Assembly (NCBI RefSeq): GCF_001704415.2
Contig: NC_030823.1
Location: 74,710,458 to 74,774,457, forward strand
Direction: 5' to 3'
From: Capra hircus
Lineage: Eukaryota; Chordata; Mammalia; Artiodactyla; Bovidae
DNA length: 64,000 nucleotides
Shown here: piece by piece, positions 1-12,064 of the stretch
How the letters are laid out: each line of letters opens with the position of its first letter
Numbering within the stretch: the first letter of the stretch is position 1
The notes under the pieces: model-generated
Told to the model about the DNA's origin: nothing
Database searches by the model: none
What the model saw: the letters and a program-made list of their open reading frames with translations, nothing else
Program-made: the position numbers and the translations under genes

Positions 1-960
1 GATACAAATCACTAAGAATCAGTCCTATTCTGGGCAGCTGACACCGCTCACACACTGACCACTGAGACCTTAGCAAAGCCGACAAGGAATCAACTTTCTG
101 ACAGCCACACTTCACTCCTTTCCTTCACACCAACCAAATAAAGTGTGGCTCACTTTATAATCACCTAGAAACAGATTGTAAAAGGGTATCATAAATAACA
201 GATTACTAGAATTCATTTAACTTGAGCTATTTTTATCCCCACAATATTCCATCTGTATACATCCTAGTGAAATAAATAGCCTTTCCATTCAAGTTGTCAA
301 AACAGGTGTTGATTCTGCTATGACTAAAATCAGTAAAATCACCATTCTGTTTAAACTTAAAAACTGGAAATAATAGTGTAAAAACTAAAATCCTGAGAAC
401 ACTGATAAGATTTTAAATTGTATACATATTTCACAATAAGTAGTCATCTATTATTTATTCATTTAAAAACAACTTATCATAAATTGCAAAGGTAGTCAGC
501 ATTCAGCTGTAAAAATAATCACTTAAGTTACAACTTATTTTCAGAAAATTTTCTAAAATTGAGAATCCTCTAGTTTTCAATTTTGTCATATTTTTGTAAC
601 AAAAACATTCTTTGACAATTAGGACTGAAAAAATACACCAACTTTAGAACACCAGAGTTTTCATGAATTTTGATTCAAAGAAAAGTAATGAAATATTTAA
701 ATAAAAACAACTTAGTACAGCATTACTCTTAGTGATGAAGAAATATATTAACATATTCTATACCACAGAATTAAGAAAATATTAAAAGGCATAAAGAAGA
801 GGTAAAAGCCTATAAACTTTCCTGCACAGCTTTGCTTCATCACAAATGTTAAGACATGTTTTAATTCATCAAACAACTAAAATAATGTTAAGAAAAGAGA
901 GTATAAAATGGAGATAGAATTTTATCTTACTTAATATAGGGGGAAAATGGCTTGACCTAC
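1..960 (-). other. ZBTB41: ZBTB41 intron 7 (partial)
   Basis: AT-rich sequence downstream of exon 7 on the minus strand. I recognise no exon and no clear repeat family. Confidence 0.8.
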
Positions 961-1056
961 CTGTATGAGCTTCCATGACGAAAACTTTGTCCACAGATAC
1001 TACACAGATGAGGCTTTTCTCCACTATGGATTCTCAAATGTTCTTTCAAAGTAGTT
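961..1056 (-). CDS. ZBTB41: ZBTB41 exon 7: end of finger 8 and most of finger 9
   Basis: 96 bases. The acceptor AATACAG, behind a T-rich tract, precedes A ACT ACT, completing Arg560 and the TLKEHLRIH helix of finger 8. The classical SGEKPHLC linker leads to finger 9 (CSIC, GQSFRHGSSY). The donor after TAC AG is GTAGGT, a weaker but acceptable site. The histidines of finger 9 must lie in the next exon, left of the window. Confidence 0.96.
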
Positions 1057-4000
1057 CTGTATTAAAAAAAAAAAAAGTATACACACATGTATATACAGCT
1101 ATAGATTTTTTTAATGCCAACCTAATACAGAAATACATATTTAATACATAAACACAGATTTATAGAAAGCTTACTAGAAAGTTGTTCAAGCTACCATAAT
1201 GTCAACTGTTCCCCTTCTCCTACCTTTCCACTTCTTACTGGATTAGTTGCACCAGTATACAAACATGTTTATTATGTCTCTCTTCTTAAAAAAAGCAAAT
1301 AATTTAGCTCTGGCCTCCTTTGCTAGTGGTTTGCTAGGACTGGAAAAGGTCAGTTTTCATTCCAATCCCAAAGAAAGGCAATGCCAAAGAATGCTCAAAC
1401 TACTGCACAATTGCACTCATCTCACACGCTAGTAAAGTAATGCTTAAAATTCTCCAAGCCAGGCTTCAGTAATACATGAACCGTGAACTTCCAGAAGTTC
1501 AAGCTGGTTTTAGAATAGGCAGAGGAACCAGAGATCAAACTGCCAACATCTGCTGGATCATTGAAAAGGCAAGAGAGTTCCAGAAAAACATCTATTTCTG
1601 TTTTATTGACTATGCCAAAGCCTTTGACTGTGTGGATCACAATAAACTGTGGAAAATTCTGAAAGAGATGGGAATACCAGACCACCTGACCTGCCTCTTG
1701 AAAACCTGTATGCAGGTCAGGAAGCAACAATTAGAACTGGACATGGAACAACAGACTGCTTCCAAATAGGAAAAGGAGTACATTAAGGCTGTATATTGTC
1801 ACCCTGCTTATTTAACTTAGATGCAGAGTACCTCATGAGAAATGCTGGGCTGGAAGAACCACAAGCTGGAATCAAGACTGCCAGGAGAAATATCAATAAC
1901 CTCAGATATGCAGATGACACCACCCTTATGGCAGAAAGTGAAGAAGAACTAAAGAGCCTCTTGATGAAAGTGAAAGAGGAGAGTGAAAAACTTGGCTTAA
2001 AGCTTAACATTCAGAAAACTAAGATTATGGCATCTGGTCCCATCACTTCATGGGAAATAGATGGGGAAACAGTGTCAGACTTTATTTTTCTGGGCTCCAA
2101 AATCACTGCAGATGGTGATCGCAGCCATGAAATTAAAAGACGCTTACTCCTTGGAAGGAAAGCTATGACCAACCTAGAGAGCATATTAAAAAGCGGAGAC
2201 ATTACTTTGACAACAAAGGTCCGTCTAGTCGAGGCTATGGTTTTTCCAGTGGTCATGTATGAATGTGAGAGTTGGACTATAAAGAAAGCTGAGTGCCAAA
2301 CAAAGAATTGATGCTTTTGAACTGTGGTGTTGGAGAAGACTCTTGAGAGTCCCTTGGATTGCAAGGAGATCCAACCAGTCCATCCTAAAGGATATCAGTC
2401 CTGGGTGTTCATTGGAAGGACTGATGTTGAAGCTGAAACTCCAATACTTTGGCCACCTGATGCGAACAGCTGACTCATTAGAAAAGACCCTGCTGGGAAA
2501 GATTGAGGGCAGGAGGAGAAGGGGACAACAGAGGATGAGATGGTTGGATGGCATCACTGACTTGATGGACATGGGTATGAGTGGACTCCAGGGGTTGGTG
2601 ATCGACAGGGAGGCCTGGTGTGCCGTGGTCCATGGAGTCTCAAAGAATTGGACACGACTGAATGACTGAACTGGACTGAAACATCCAAGACATACAAATG
2701 AAAGATACTCAATTGTCACTACTGAATTTTAGTGACAAATCAGTAAAACTGATGTAAATTTTAGTGGATAGAGTTTAATAATATATAAGAAATCCAGTTT
2801 ATCAGTACTATTCCTTTCCAATGTGCTCACAACTTATTAAAGTAATGTTTTAAGCTAAAGAAAACTTCACAGATAACTTGCAATTTCCAGATGGCAATGG
2901 TAAACAGGGAAACCATGTAAAGGATATTAATTGTTGCTAGTCCTGAATCCTCCAGCCTTACCAACTGTGGACGGATCACCTCCTACAGTTCTAATATTCA
3001 GAGATTTCCCACATACATAAAATAAAGGCTGAGGAAGGGCAGACAAAGTTATTTTGAGAGAAAGAAAGGAAAGCACAGTACATCTGACCATGGCGGGCTT
3101 CTGTCACTACCACCTGGTTTTATTTCGGCCCCATGTCCAGTGGGCATGAAGGTGAATGTGACCTAAAGGCAGATCTCCACCAGTAGGGGGTCTCCTCCAC
3201 CAGGCCCACCAACACCAGGAAAACTATTCCCAGACCCTAATAAGTAAAAAGATGGAAAGGCTGTTTTCCATTTCAGTTTGTTTGATTTTTTATTTTTACA
3301 GAAAGACCTTTAAGGGAAAAAATAATTTATACTGTATAAGATATACTTTATATTTTACTAATCGGGGAAATACAAGTTTTCATATAAATACAGCATACTG
3401 ATTTTTCTGCCGTTGTACCCATTTGCTCTTTTAGGAACGTGTCACTTCAGTTGTTTTAAAATACTGAACTTCTACATACTGAAGCGTGCTAATATGCACA
3501 CACTGTGTAAAGAAGAGTGCTGGGTGCAGGATGAGACAGAGAACACTCCCGTCACTGACAACACTTCCACGTGGTCTCCTGGGTCTGCTCCTCTGCTCGC
3601 GCCTCTCTCGGAAACAGCCATTTAGGGCAGGCCCCCTTTCTTTGTCTTACTGCCTGTGCAGCGCACGTCGCTAGGCAGCGCACTGTGCTGCGCCATATCT
3701 GGGGCTCACTGCCGTGTGCCCGACTGCATGACTCCACGAGCCATCTGCCACTGCGCCGGGGCGGTGGCTGTCTAGCACAGGCCTGGTGGGCGACAGAGGA
3801 GAACCCACCGCTCTAACTTCCCTTGCAGAGCAGCCCTTACTCCGCCTGCCCGTCACCCTGCTTCCAGGGCATCTGGGCCCGCCAGTTCCCACACCTTCTG
3901 TGGACTCTGCAAGGAGACGAGGCTCTCCATTTCTCCATTACCGCTCTGGGATCTGTCCTCCTCAGACCTGCTAAGTCAGTTCCCACCGATACTGCTTTTG

Positions 4001-4343
4001 AGCTTCCAAACCTGGGTTGCTCTTGTGGCTTTCCTGTCTTGCTGTCTTTGTAGCTTATGCCTTCAAAATGAACGAATGAATGAACAAACAACCTTTAATG
4101 AATATTTAGTGGGGTTTCAGAAAGAGACAAAATGATGTCTCTGTTAAATCCACCATCTAAATTTGAAAATCCTGACCTCATATTACCTTCCATAACATGT
4201 TATATAATTTCTTTTATACTTAAGTTTCATACTAAAGCATGATTCAAGTATCTTATTTTACCTTAAACATTATAAAATATATTCACTGATTATTTCTACA
4301 TTACAGTACCGGGACTTTTCTGGGTATTTAGATAATTCCTCAC
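1057..4343 (-). other. ZBTB41: ZBTB41 intron 6
   Basis: GTGAGG donor at the exon 6 side, AG acceptor before exon 7. It holds a sense-strand BovB LINE (about 1,345-2,681). The stretch from about 3,400 to 4,090 is more GC-rich than its surroundings and has overlapping chance frames; I could not assign it to a gene or repeat. Confidence 0.9.
1345..2681 (+). mobile_element. BovB LINE (RTE clade), 5'-truncated, frameshifted
   Basis: Fragments of the reverse transcriptase are readable in several frames: FIDYAKAFDCVDHNKLW (RT motif with catalytic Asp), then YADDTT (the catalytic YADD box), then the C-terminal region with the CW...W-rich RRLLRVPW segment. It ends in the typical BovB tail (actgaatgactgaactg). 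Breaks near 1,770 and 2,310 show that it is dead. Confidence 0.92.
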
Positions 4344-4473
4344 CTTTCTCGTACTGATTTTCCACAGATAAAGCAAGTCCATTTTCTCTTTCCACCATGG
4401 GTACACTCTATATGGCGTTTCAAATTTCCAGTGTCATTAAACTGGCGACCACATATATCACACGGGAAAGGAC
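4344..4473 (-). CDS. ZBTB41: ZBTB41 exon 6: finger 7 and first half of finger 8
   Basis: 130 bases. The acceptor TTTGTAG is followed by GT CCT TTC, making Gly517 and then PFPCDIC. Finger 7 is CDIC...GNLKRHIECTH. A GGKRKW linker leads to finger 8, CFIC with GKSVRE. The exon ends GAA AG followed by GTGAGG (phase 2). No stop occurs in the joined frame. Confidence 0.97.
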
Positions 4474-5276
4474 CTACAAAGGAAGAATTAGTGTGCATGT
4501 AACGTTTATGAACAGATACTAAGTTAAATTTAATACATGCTATAAATTCACACCTCCCACTGCTACTGCCCATATCATAACACAACCACTTATCTGTTTA
4601 CAGTTATCTTTTTCCTTCTAGACTGTTTAGCCCCAGCAGACAGGGCACATCTCTACATCTCCAGAGCTGAGTACGGCACCAGGCATCTGGTAGAATAAAT
4701 GCTGAATAAACCAATGGGTTCATAAACTGAAATGGCCAACTCCGAGCGTGAAATCAGACTGAGTCAAAGTAAAAAATGCTACCTACCAAAGTTTGGGGTT
4801 GGCGGGGGGTGGGAAGAGGTAATAAGAAACTTTCAAAGGATAAACAGAGGACTTAAGAGAGCTCATGGTTTGGAAATAGACTGTTGCTCCTTATAACCAA
4901 AAAAATGTAATGATATTGTCTAGACTGAAAATACTGTGGCACGTTTCTGTTTAGTCTTACAAAAATTAAACACAAATTTCTTATAGTAATATTGACCTTT
5001 AACTGGATTCAAAATGTCACCATGATTTTACCAAATAAATGACTGGAGAGAAGACAGAATTCTACTGAAGGGCAAACCAAAAGGTAGACAAAGGATGTGT
5101 GAAAAAGAAGTATGGCGTGCTTGCTATGCCCTGCCCACTGAACACCACCCTGAAGAATCTGCAGTTTCAACCAAATCCAGACAGAAAATATTTGAAAACA
5201 ATTCCATCAAGTTCCAAAGAGCAAAACTTGAATTTTCCAGGCCCTGGCAACCATTTACATAGCATCTACGTTGTAT

Positions 5277-5491
5277 TTTGTTGTTGTTTACATGCTAAGT
5301 CATGTCTGACTCTTTTATGACCCCAAGAACTGTAGCCTGCCAGGCTCCTCTAACCATGCAGTTTCCCCAGGCAAGAATACCAGCGTGGGTCACCATTTCC
5401 TTCTCCAAGGTATCTTCCTGACCCAGGGATCAAACCTGGGTATCCTGCTTGGCAGGCAGATTCTTTACCAATGAGCTACCAGGGAAACCCA
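5277..5491 (-). mobile_element. Bov-tA SINE
   Basis: Antisense copy: the body resembles ...ACTCTTTTATGACCCC..., and the tRNA-like head with its B box (gggatcaaacctggg) lies at the right end, closing in ACCAGGGAAACCC. Confidence 0.85.
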
Positions 5492-5817
5492 CATTGTATT
5501 TACAACTATTTGAATAGCATTTACATTGTATTAGGTATTGTTTAAGTAATCAAAAGATGATTTAAAGTATGCAGGGGGATTTGCACATTATATGCAAACA
5601 TTACCCCATTTTATAGGAGGGACTTGGGCATCCTCAGATTTGGGTGTCTGGGGAGGTCTTGGAACCAACCCCCACGGATCCTGAGGGGCAACTGTATTCC
5701 TCACTGTGCACAAAGAGCCTTGAAAATATCTGAAGACAGCTGTTCTGTCTCCCTTTCCCAAACAGCATATTTCAAGGTCCTTCAAAAGTTTTTCAGATGA
5801 CATGATCTTCAGGCCCT

Positions 5818-5950
5818 GCTGCTGCTGCTAAGTCGCTTCAGTTGTGTCCGACTCTGCGCGACCCCATGGACTGCAGCCCACCAGGCTCCTCCGTCCACTG
5901 GATTTTCCAGGCAACAGTACTGTGGTGGGGTGCCATTGCCTTCCCCACTT
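5818..5950 (-). mobile_element. Bov-A2 SINE monomer
   Basis: Begins with GCTGCTGCTGCT (antisense of the CAG tail) and ends in the antisense of GGAGAAGGC. It is flanked by AGGCCCT on both sides (5,811 and 5,952), a likely target-site duplication. Confidence 0.85.
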
Positions 5951-6880
5951 AAGGCCCTATGTTGCCGTAATTACCCACCTCTGGAATATATGTCAATACC
6001 CATCCTGAATGTGGTATCCATAAATGAATGAAATGTTCCAGATCAATTTAAAATCAGTGAGATGATGACCTTCCTAATTCTGAACAATACATTTTCATTA
6101 ATGTAGTTTAAAACTACAGTTGCTTTTGTCAGTCATATGACATTACTGGTTCAGACAGTATCTAAAAAGCCTCTGCTATTAATAAGCCCATCTGAAAACT
6201 GAGGCCTTTGGATTCTGTACCATTTTACAGCTCTGCAACTCCCAATGACTGGAAGTCAGATCATTCCCATATGTACAACTTTGTATTTATTGATAATTAA
6301 TTTTAAGTTAATTTGTTTTAACTTTTTTGACAGCGGATTTTTTTTTTACATTTTTATTTGCTGCTTTATTTCATGTTGCATATTGATAAAATATGAAGTA
6401 TATTATCTTTTATCCAAGTTGTTAATAAAAACAGTGAATAGGACAGGGAACAGGCCACTTGGATGATAATTCATTACTGGGATTAAACTGTCGTAAATGT
6501 ACCTATCTGGAAGTCTCCACTGTGGCCACAAGCAGGAGGCAGAGAACTCAGCAAGTACAGCAGTGCATTCCAAGTATACCAAGTTTACTGCACTCTCTGA
6601 GAAATGAGGTTTTTCTAAAACAGACAGACAAAAATGCCTACCAAACCTATCCAACAGGCACTCACAAACCTATCCAACAATCAACTGTAAATAAATGCAG
6701 TTCTGACCACGAACACACGTGCCACCAAAAAACAAAACAAACCCTGTGTTTATTCATCTCCAAGAACCCTGCCCCACTCACACGAGTTCCTCTCCTAAGT
6801 GGTCCCACAGCAGCAGTCTCCCCAGCACGATGTGCTCACCAACAGTGGCTGTGATGGCCCTAGAAAAGTAATTTGCTTAC

Positions 6881-7028
6881 CCAGATGGAACTTTTCTTGA
6901 TGTTTCAACCGTGCAAATCGTGATTTGAAATGTTCTTCACAATAGGTGCACTTAAAAGGTTTGTCTTGAGAATGGAGAATCATATGTTCCTCCAAGTGTG
7001 GTCTTCGAGTAAAAGATTTCTTACAAAT
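6881..7028 (-). CDS. ZBTB41: ZBTB41 exon 5: finger 5 and finger 6
   Basis: 148 bases, 49 codons plus one base. The acceptor CCTTTAG precedes ATT TGT AAG, giving the second cysteine of finger 5 (C-DIC split over the intron) and its RRPHLEEHMILH helix. The linker is SQDKPFK. Finger 6 is CTYC with the SRFARLKHQEKFH helix. The exon ends CTG G followed by GTAAGC (phase 1). Frame and phase agree with both neighbours. Confidence 0.97.
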
Positions 7029-7205
7029 CTAAAGGAAAATGCACATAAAATGTGAGGGAACGTGAATCTAAAATGAAAATATAAAGCTTTGATGAGGAAT
7101 AAACATATAAATTCAAGTAGTCAGGAATTTCTCCCAAAAGAAAAAACTTACCAAAAGTATACTCAACTGATTGTACAGAAAAAAAGAAAGCCTTGAGAAA
7201 TGAGC

Positions 7206-7422
7206 GTGCTGTGCTTAGTCACTCAGTCCTGTCACGACTCCTTGCAACCCCATGGACTGCAGCCCGCCAGGCTCCTCTGTCCATGAGGATTCTCCAGGCA
7301 ACAATACTGGAGTGGGCTGCCATGCCCTCCTCCAGGGGGTCTTCCCGACCCAGGGTCTGAATGAACCCAGGGCTCCACAATGCAGGCAGATTCTTTACCG
7401 ACGGAGCCACCAGGGAAGCCCC
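7206..7422 (-). mobile_element. Bov-tA SINE
   Basis: Antisense full-length copy: starts GTGCTGTGCTTAGTCACTCA and closes CCACCAGGGAAGCCCC, the reverse of the Pol III head. Confidence 0.88.
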
Positions 7423-7759
7423 AGAGGAATTACAGCAAGAAGTTGTTTTAAACTAGTGCTAAAGGTCGGCGAATTCCAACATCTTACATTTCCAACAGGC
7501 TGATTCCTCAGATTACACAGTCATCTTAATCCTGGTCAACATTTCTAAATCCATTAAATGTATATTTGAAAACTAATTATATGTCATACTAGCCATATAT
7601 TTGATTAGGAATTGGAATAAAAAACCACAGAAAAATTACTTGAAAGTTTCTCTCTTAAAAGTGGTCAGAAAGAATAGACACAACTTTTTAAAAAATCTGG
7701 TAGACATCAAATTTAGAAAGTGGGGGCGGGGCGGAGACAGGCTGCTGTAGTAACAAGAC

Positions 7760-7935
7760 ATGCACTATATGCCAGATGTAACAACACGGCATGCGCTCTA
7801 CACCAGGCGCAAAGCTAAGTGAGTCGTGGATTATTCTACTGAATTCTCGCAACAAACCTAGGAGGTAGATACAGTTATTATCATTTTACACGTGAGAATG
7901 ATAAAACTTAGTAAGGTAAGGAAACCACTAAGACC
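7760..7935 (+). repeat. MIR-like remnant
   Basis: The order 'actatatgccagatgt', 'ttctcgcaacaaacctaggaggtaga' and 'attttacacgtgagaa' resembles the diverged core of mammalian MIR elements. Family call from memory only. Confidence 0.5.
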
Positions 7936-8091
7936 CAAATAATTAACCTCAATTCCTAGAAGCTGAGATCAGACAAATGGTGAGAATGCGGTCATACACA
8001 TAAACTGAAGCCTTGGAGTAAAGACAAAATGACAGCTGGTGACTCATTTAAACAGTATTTACCTAAATAATGAAAAACTACTTTAGGGGGT

Positions 8092-8823
8092 GAAAAGTAA
8101 AAGTGAAAGAGGAGAGTGAAAAACTTGGCTTAAAACTCAACATTCAGAAAACGAAGATCATGGCATCTGGTCCCAACACTTCATGGGAAATAGCTGGGGA
8201 AACAGTGTAAACAGTGTCAGACTTTATTTTGGGGGGCTCCAAAATCACTGTAGATGGTGATTGCAGCCATGAAATTAAAAAATGCTTACTCCTTGAAAGA
8301 AAAGTTATAACCAACCTAGATACCATATTGAAAAGCAGAGACATTACTTTGCCAACAAAGGTCCATCTAGTCAAGGCTATGGTTTTTCCAGTGGTCATGT
8401 ATGGATGTGAGAGTTGGACTGTGAAGAAAGCTGAGCACCGAAGAATTGATGCTTCTGAACTGTGGTGTTGGAGAAGACTCTTGAGAGTCCCTTGGACTGC
8501 AAGGAGATCCAACCAGTCCATTCTGAAGGAGATCAGCCCTGGGATTTCTTTGGAAGGAATGATGCTGAAGCTGAAACTCCAGTACTTTGGCCACCTCATG
8601 CGAAGAGTTGACTCATTGGAAAAGACTCTGATGCTGGGAGGGATTGGGGGCAGGAGGAGAAGGGGACGACAGAGGATGAGATGGCTGGATGGCATCACTG
8701 ACTCGATGGGCGTGAGTCTGAGTGAACTCCGGGAGTTGGTGATGGGCAAGGAGGACTGGCGTGCTGCGATTCATGGGGTTGCAAGGAGTCAGACACGACT
8801 GAGCGACTGAACTGAACTGACTG
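8092..8823 (+). mobile_element. BovB LINE 3' end with perfect 12-bp TSD
   Basis: The C-terminal 198 codons of the BovB ORF2 (MSDFILGGSKI... to SQTRLSD) are still open in one frame from 8,214. The element is flanked by ACTTTAGGGGGT at 8,080-8,091 and 8,824-8,835, a target-site duplication. That fixes both ends and indicates a fairly young insertion. Confidence 0.93.
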
Positions 8824-8849
8824 ACTTTAGGGGGTATAGAAGAATAAAA

Positions 8850-8966
8850 GGAGAAGGACATGGCAACCCACTCTAGTGTTCTTGCCTGGAGAATCCCAGG
8901 GACGGGGGAGCCTGGTGGGCTGCCGTCTATGGGGTCGCACAGAGTTGGACACGACTGAAGCAACTT

Positions 8967-8997
<31 letters not shown>
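8850..8997 (+). mobile_element. Bov-A2 SINE monomer
   Basis: Starts GGAGAAGGACATGGCAACCC and ends in (GCA)n. AGAATAAAA repeats at 8,841 and 8,998 as target-site duplication. Confidence 0.88.
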
Positions 8998-9054
8998 GAA
9001 TAAAAAATACCTACAAATTCATTGCTTCTCCTATCATTGTAAAATAGAGACTGA

Positions 9055-9550
9055 TTCCACTCCCCTTAAATCTTCCCTGGCTGGAGTGGCTTGTATGACC
9101 AACAGAACATGCTAGAAGTGGTGCTCTGAGACTTCCAAGGTGAGGCTGTAAAAAGCATGATACTGCTCACCTTTGCTTCCTGGAACACTTTTTCCCTCCT
9201 GGAGCCGAGGTGCCATACTAGAAGGAAGCTCAAGCAGCTCCAGGAAGCGGCCCTGGCCAGCGGCCTGGCAGAGCTCCCAGCTGCAGACCAACACCAACCT
9301 CCAGCCAGGCGAGTGAGGCACTTTGGGAGCAGCTCCAAACCAGACCAGACGGGACCAGACGGACTACCCACCAGCTGAAAACAACTGAGTGACTTCAGCT
9401 GGCACCACATGGGACAGAAGAATTACCTAGTGAACTCCTGCCCCATTACTATTACTGACCCACAAAATGATGAGATGAAAGTGAAACAGTAATTTAAGGC
9501 CACTAAGTTTTCAGGTGGTTTGACATATAGCCACTGATAATCAGAAGTGG
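9055..9550 (+). repeat. MaLR (MLT1-like) LTR remnant
   Basis: A diverged solo LTR, recognised by 'ggctggagtggcttgtatgaccaa' near its left part and 'aaggccactaagttttcaggtggtttg' near its right end, the usual MLT1 terminal wording. The frames across it are chance. Confidence 0.6.
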
Positions 9551-9849
9551 AGGGAAAATTCTAACATTTTATATTGTATGCAACAGTAATGTCATAATTT
9601 ATATAGACAACTATAGAAACATGTTATAGTGGTTACAATAAAAATAAAATCTAGGATTTCTATTTTTCAGGTCCATCATCCAAAAAGTAACTCATACCAG
9701 GCTTAATTTGTAAAAATATTAGAATAACACTGTATAAAAGATTCTAAAAGTAATATAAGCTAAGCTTATATTACTTTAAAATTTAATTACTTTCACAAAA
9801 GTTCACACTACATTTAATTTAGGGTTTTCTACAATTTAAAATCTCTTAC

Positions 9850-9919
9850 ATCACACTTCCAACTTTCACTCTTAGTCTTCTTAATGGAAATAAATTCCTG
9901 TGCGTTTTCAGGATGAAAT
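9850..9919 (-). CDS. ZBTB41: ZBTB41 exon 4: end of finger 4, linker, start of finger 5
   Basis: A 70-base exon. The acceptor CTTGTAG is followed by A TTT CAT, which completes Arg444 and supplies the final histidine of finger 4. A 20-residue lysine-rich linker follows, then TGG AAG TGT GAT with the first cysteine of finger 5. The donor is GTAAGA, in phase 0. It is too short to show up as an open reading frame and was found from the expected protein order. Confidence 0.95.
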
Positions 9920-10608
9920 CTACAAGAAAAAAAATTAAAAGACTGTTAGGAAAAGATGATATTAGTTAAGTCAGTACTCTATTTGACATGTTAACAGTTA
10001 ATTGTAAGAATCTAGCAGTGATTCCTTTATTAGAGACAGGCACATCTGAGTATTTTAAGAATCGCTATCATTTTAATATATGAATGTCTGTGCCTAAATT
10101 TATGCAGAAATAGTCAAAGCAAAATGTAATCATTTAAAATATATTCAGGAACCTATCTATTCACAGAGAATCTTCAAGGCAACTCACTTGACTTTAGTCC
10201 CTAGTTCAGTAAATTTAATTTCTCATTATAAATATAAATATAAATATTCTCTCACAAATTTTTATATACTAAAGACAAAGCTGAGCATGAGGAATAAGTT
10301 TTCTGGAGTTGTATAATCATATACATTGAAAATATACTTGTCAAAACCCAAGACATAAAACCAAGGATAATAAAAATGTGGTTCCTTAAATTTCTAGAAT
10401 ATAGATTGTTGTTTTTGTTTCAACCTCACAAAACAATCTCACAAGTATGAACTAACATTTGCTGTTTTTTTCTTAAAAAATTTGTCATCTAGAAAATTTT
10501 AAGCAATGAAAGGAGTGGAAACAAGCACTCCATAGGTGTGTTTGGCTCACTACATATTTAAATGAGAAGGCACATTAGAATCTACTATGGAAGCAAGATC
10601 ATACTTGC
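9920..10608 (-). other. ZBTB41: ZBTB41 intron 3, GC-AG boundary
   Basis: 689 bases, starting GCAAGT after exonic AG and ending TTGTAG. The frame demands this donor: the GT four bases downstream would put a stop within four codons of exon 4. AG/GCAAGT is the usual consensus of GC-AG introns, which are about one percent of mammalian introns. No repeat seen inside. Confidence 0.93.
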
Positions 10609-10816
10609 CTCTTAACATGCTTGGCTAAAGTCTTCTTGCTTGCATGAAGTTTATTACAGTAAGGGCACTTGTGCTCCTTCTTATGAAATTCTGTTTCATT
10701 ACTGTGCTTCTTTCTGTGAACAGTTAGGTTAGACTTTGTTGAATAGCGCTGGTGGCAAATATCACACTCAAAGGGCTTCTCACCTGTGTGAACACGTGTG
10801 TGGCTCTCATATTTCC
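10609..10816 (-). CDS. ZBTB41: ZBTB41 exon 3: end of zinc finger 2, finger 3, most of finger 4
   Basis: 208 bases. The acceptor TTCATAG joins exon 2 to give Gly375, then KYESH completing finger 2 with its HTRVH, followed by the linker TGEKPF. Finger 3 is CDIC...H..H with the KSNLTVHRKKH helix. Finger 4 opens with CPYC and carries its first histidine (AKH); its last histidine comes from exon 4. The exon ends AAG AG followed by GCAAGT, so the donor is GC rather than GT. The nearest GT, four bases on, would shift the frame into a stop. Confidence 0.96.
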
Positions 10817-11289
10817 CTATGAAGAGACAGAAATGAAAATTAAGCTCAGTACCGTTACTACACAGTGACTGAAATTAGACAGTGGAATAAAATCTCATGA
10901 TAAACAGCATATTTAATAGACACAAACTGAAAGGAACCTACAGATTAGCAGACTTTTTAAAAAATATCACAAAAGGCAACATAATATATTATATAACTCA
11001 TATATTTTCATCTCTCTTCCCATAGAAGGAAATCTGGAAAGGGTACTACAAATCTAGCATTACTCAACAAAATTTACACTACAGCCCATTCATACAAGAC
11101 TTCTCCAGCTTATTAAGACATTAGGACACAAGCACATCACCTGGACTGACTGCATGCTTAACATAAATTTACTAAGGCCCACATACTTAGGTAATAAAGA
11201 AAAGTAAGAAAATGACAAAATGAGCAGGTATAATGCAGACACCTGGAGGCATATTAATGTGAGATCTGTATTATATCCTGAATATAATG

Positions 11290-11690
11290 TCCTAAATTAT
11301 AGGACCTAACAACCTAAATGTCCATTAACAGATGAATGGGTAAAAAAGATGTTGTATGTATATATATGTGTATACACACACACACACACATATATATGAT
11401 GGAATATTGCCCACCCATAAAAAATGGTGAAATACTGCCATTTGCAGAAACATGGATGGACCCTGAGATTATCATACTAAGTCAAAGTCAGTCAAATATG
11501 ACAAAGTCACCTATGACAGGTGAATATAAAAAATAATAAAGTTATTTACAAACAGAAACAGACTCACACACATAACAAACCTATCATGGAAAATAATTTA
11601 TATAAAACTGAGTAACTTTGTTGTACACCTGAAGCTAACACAATATTGTAAATCAAATATAGTTCAATAAAAAAAAATTGAAAAGAAATT
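11290..11690 (+). mobile_element. L1 3' end
   Basis: Contains the C-terminal ORF2/3' UTR wording (atgtccattaacagatgaat; actgccatttgcagaaacat), a TA/CA microsatellite at about 11,360-11,398, and a poly(A) tail at about 11,670. Confidence 0.85.
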
Positions 11691-11781
11691 TTAACACAGC
11701 TTGTCCAAAAAGAAAAGTGACAATTTAAAAATGAAATAAAAGGACACATTTTGGCTTAATTTTTATTTATATTCCTACTTA

Positions 11782-11989
11782 TGATGGTGGTGGTGTGTTT
11801 AGTTGCCAAGTTATGTCTGACTCTTTGCAACCCCACTGACTGTAGCCCGCCAGGCTCCTCTGTCTGCGGCATTCTCCAGGCTAGAATACTGGAGTGGGTG
11901 CCATTTTCTTCTCCAGGGGATCTTCCGGATCCAGGGATGGAATCTGCGTCTCGTGCCCTGGCAGGCAGCTTCTTTACCACTGAGCCACC
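11782..11989 (-). mobile_element. Bov-tA SINE
   Basis: Antisense copy, from GATGGTGGTGGTGTGTTTAG to ACCACTGAGCCACC. Confidence 0.85.
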
Positions 11990-12064
11990 TTATACTAAAA
12001 GCCTTTTACATCATTATTCAGAATATACAATTTCACATTAGAGAGGCAGACCAGTATCAATGGT

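Larger units (their letters stand above)
4474..6880 (-). other. ZBTB41: ZBTB41 intron 5
   Basis: GTAAGC to TTTGTAG. It contains a Bov-tA SINE and a Bov-A2 monomer. About 5,960-6,880 shows nothing recognisable. Confidence 0.9.
7029..9849 (-). other. ZBTB41: ZBTB41 intron 4
   Basis: GTAAGA to CCTTTAG. It carries a Bov-tA SINE, a MIR-like remnant, a BovB 3' end, a Bov-A2 monomer and a MaLR-type LTR, listed separately. Confidence 0.9.

Noticed and set aside
6795..6881. Extension of the exon 5 frame past the splice donor
   Set aside because: The GTAAGC donor at 6,880 and the perfect join to exon 6 show that this is intron read-through.
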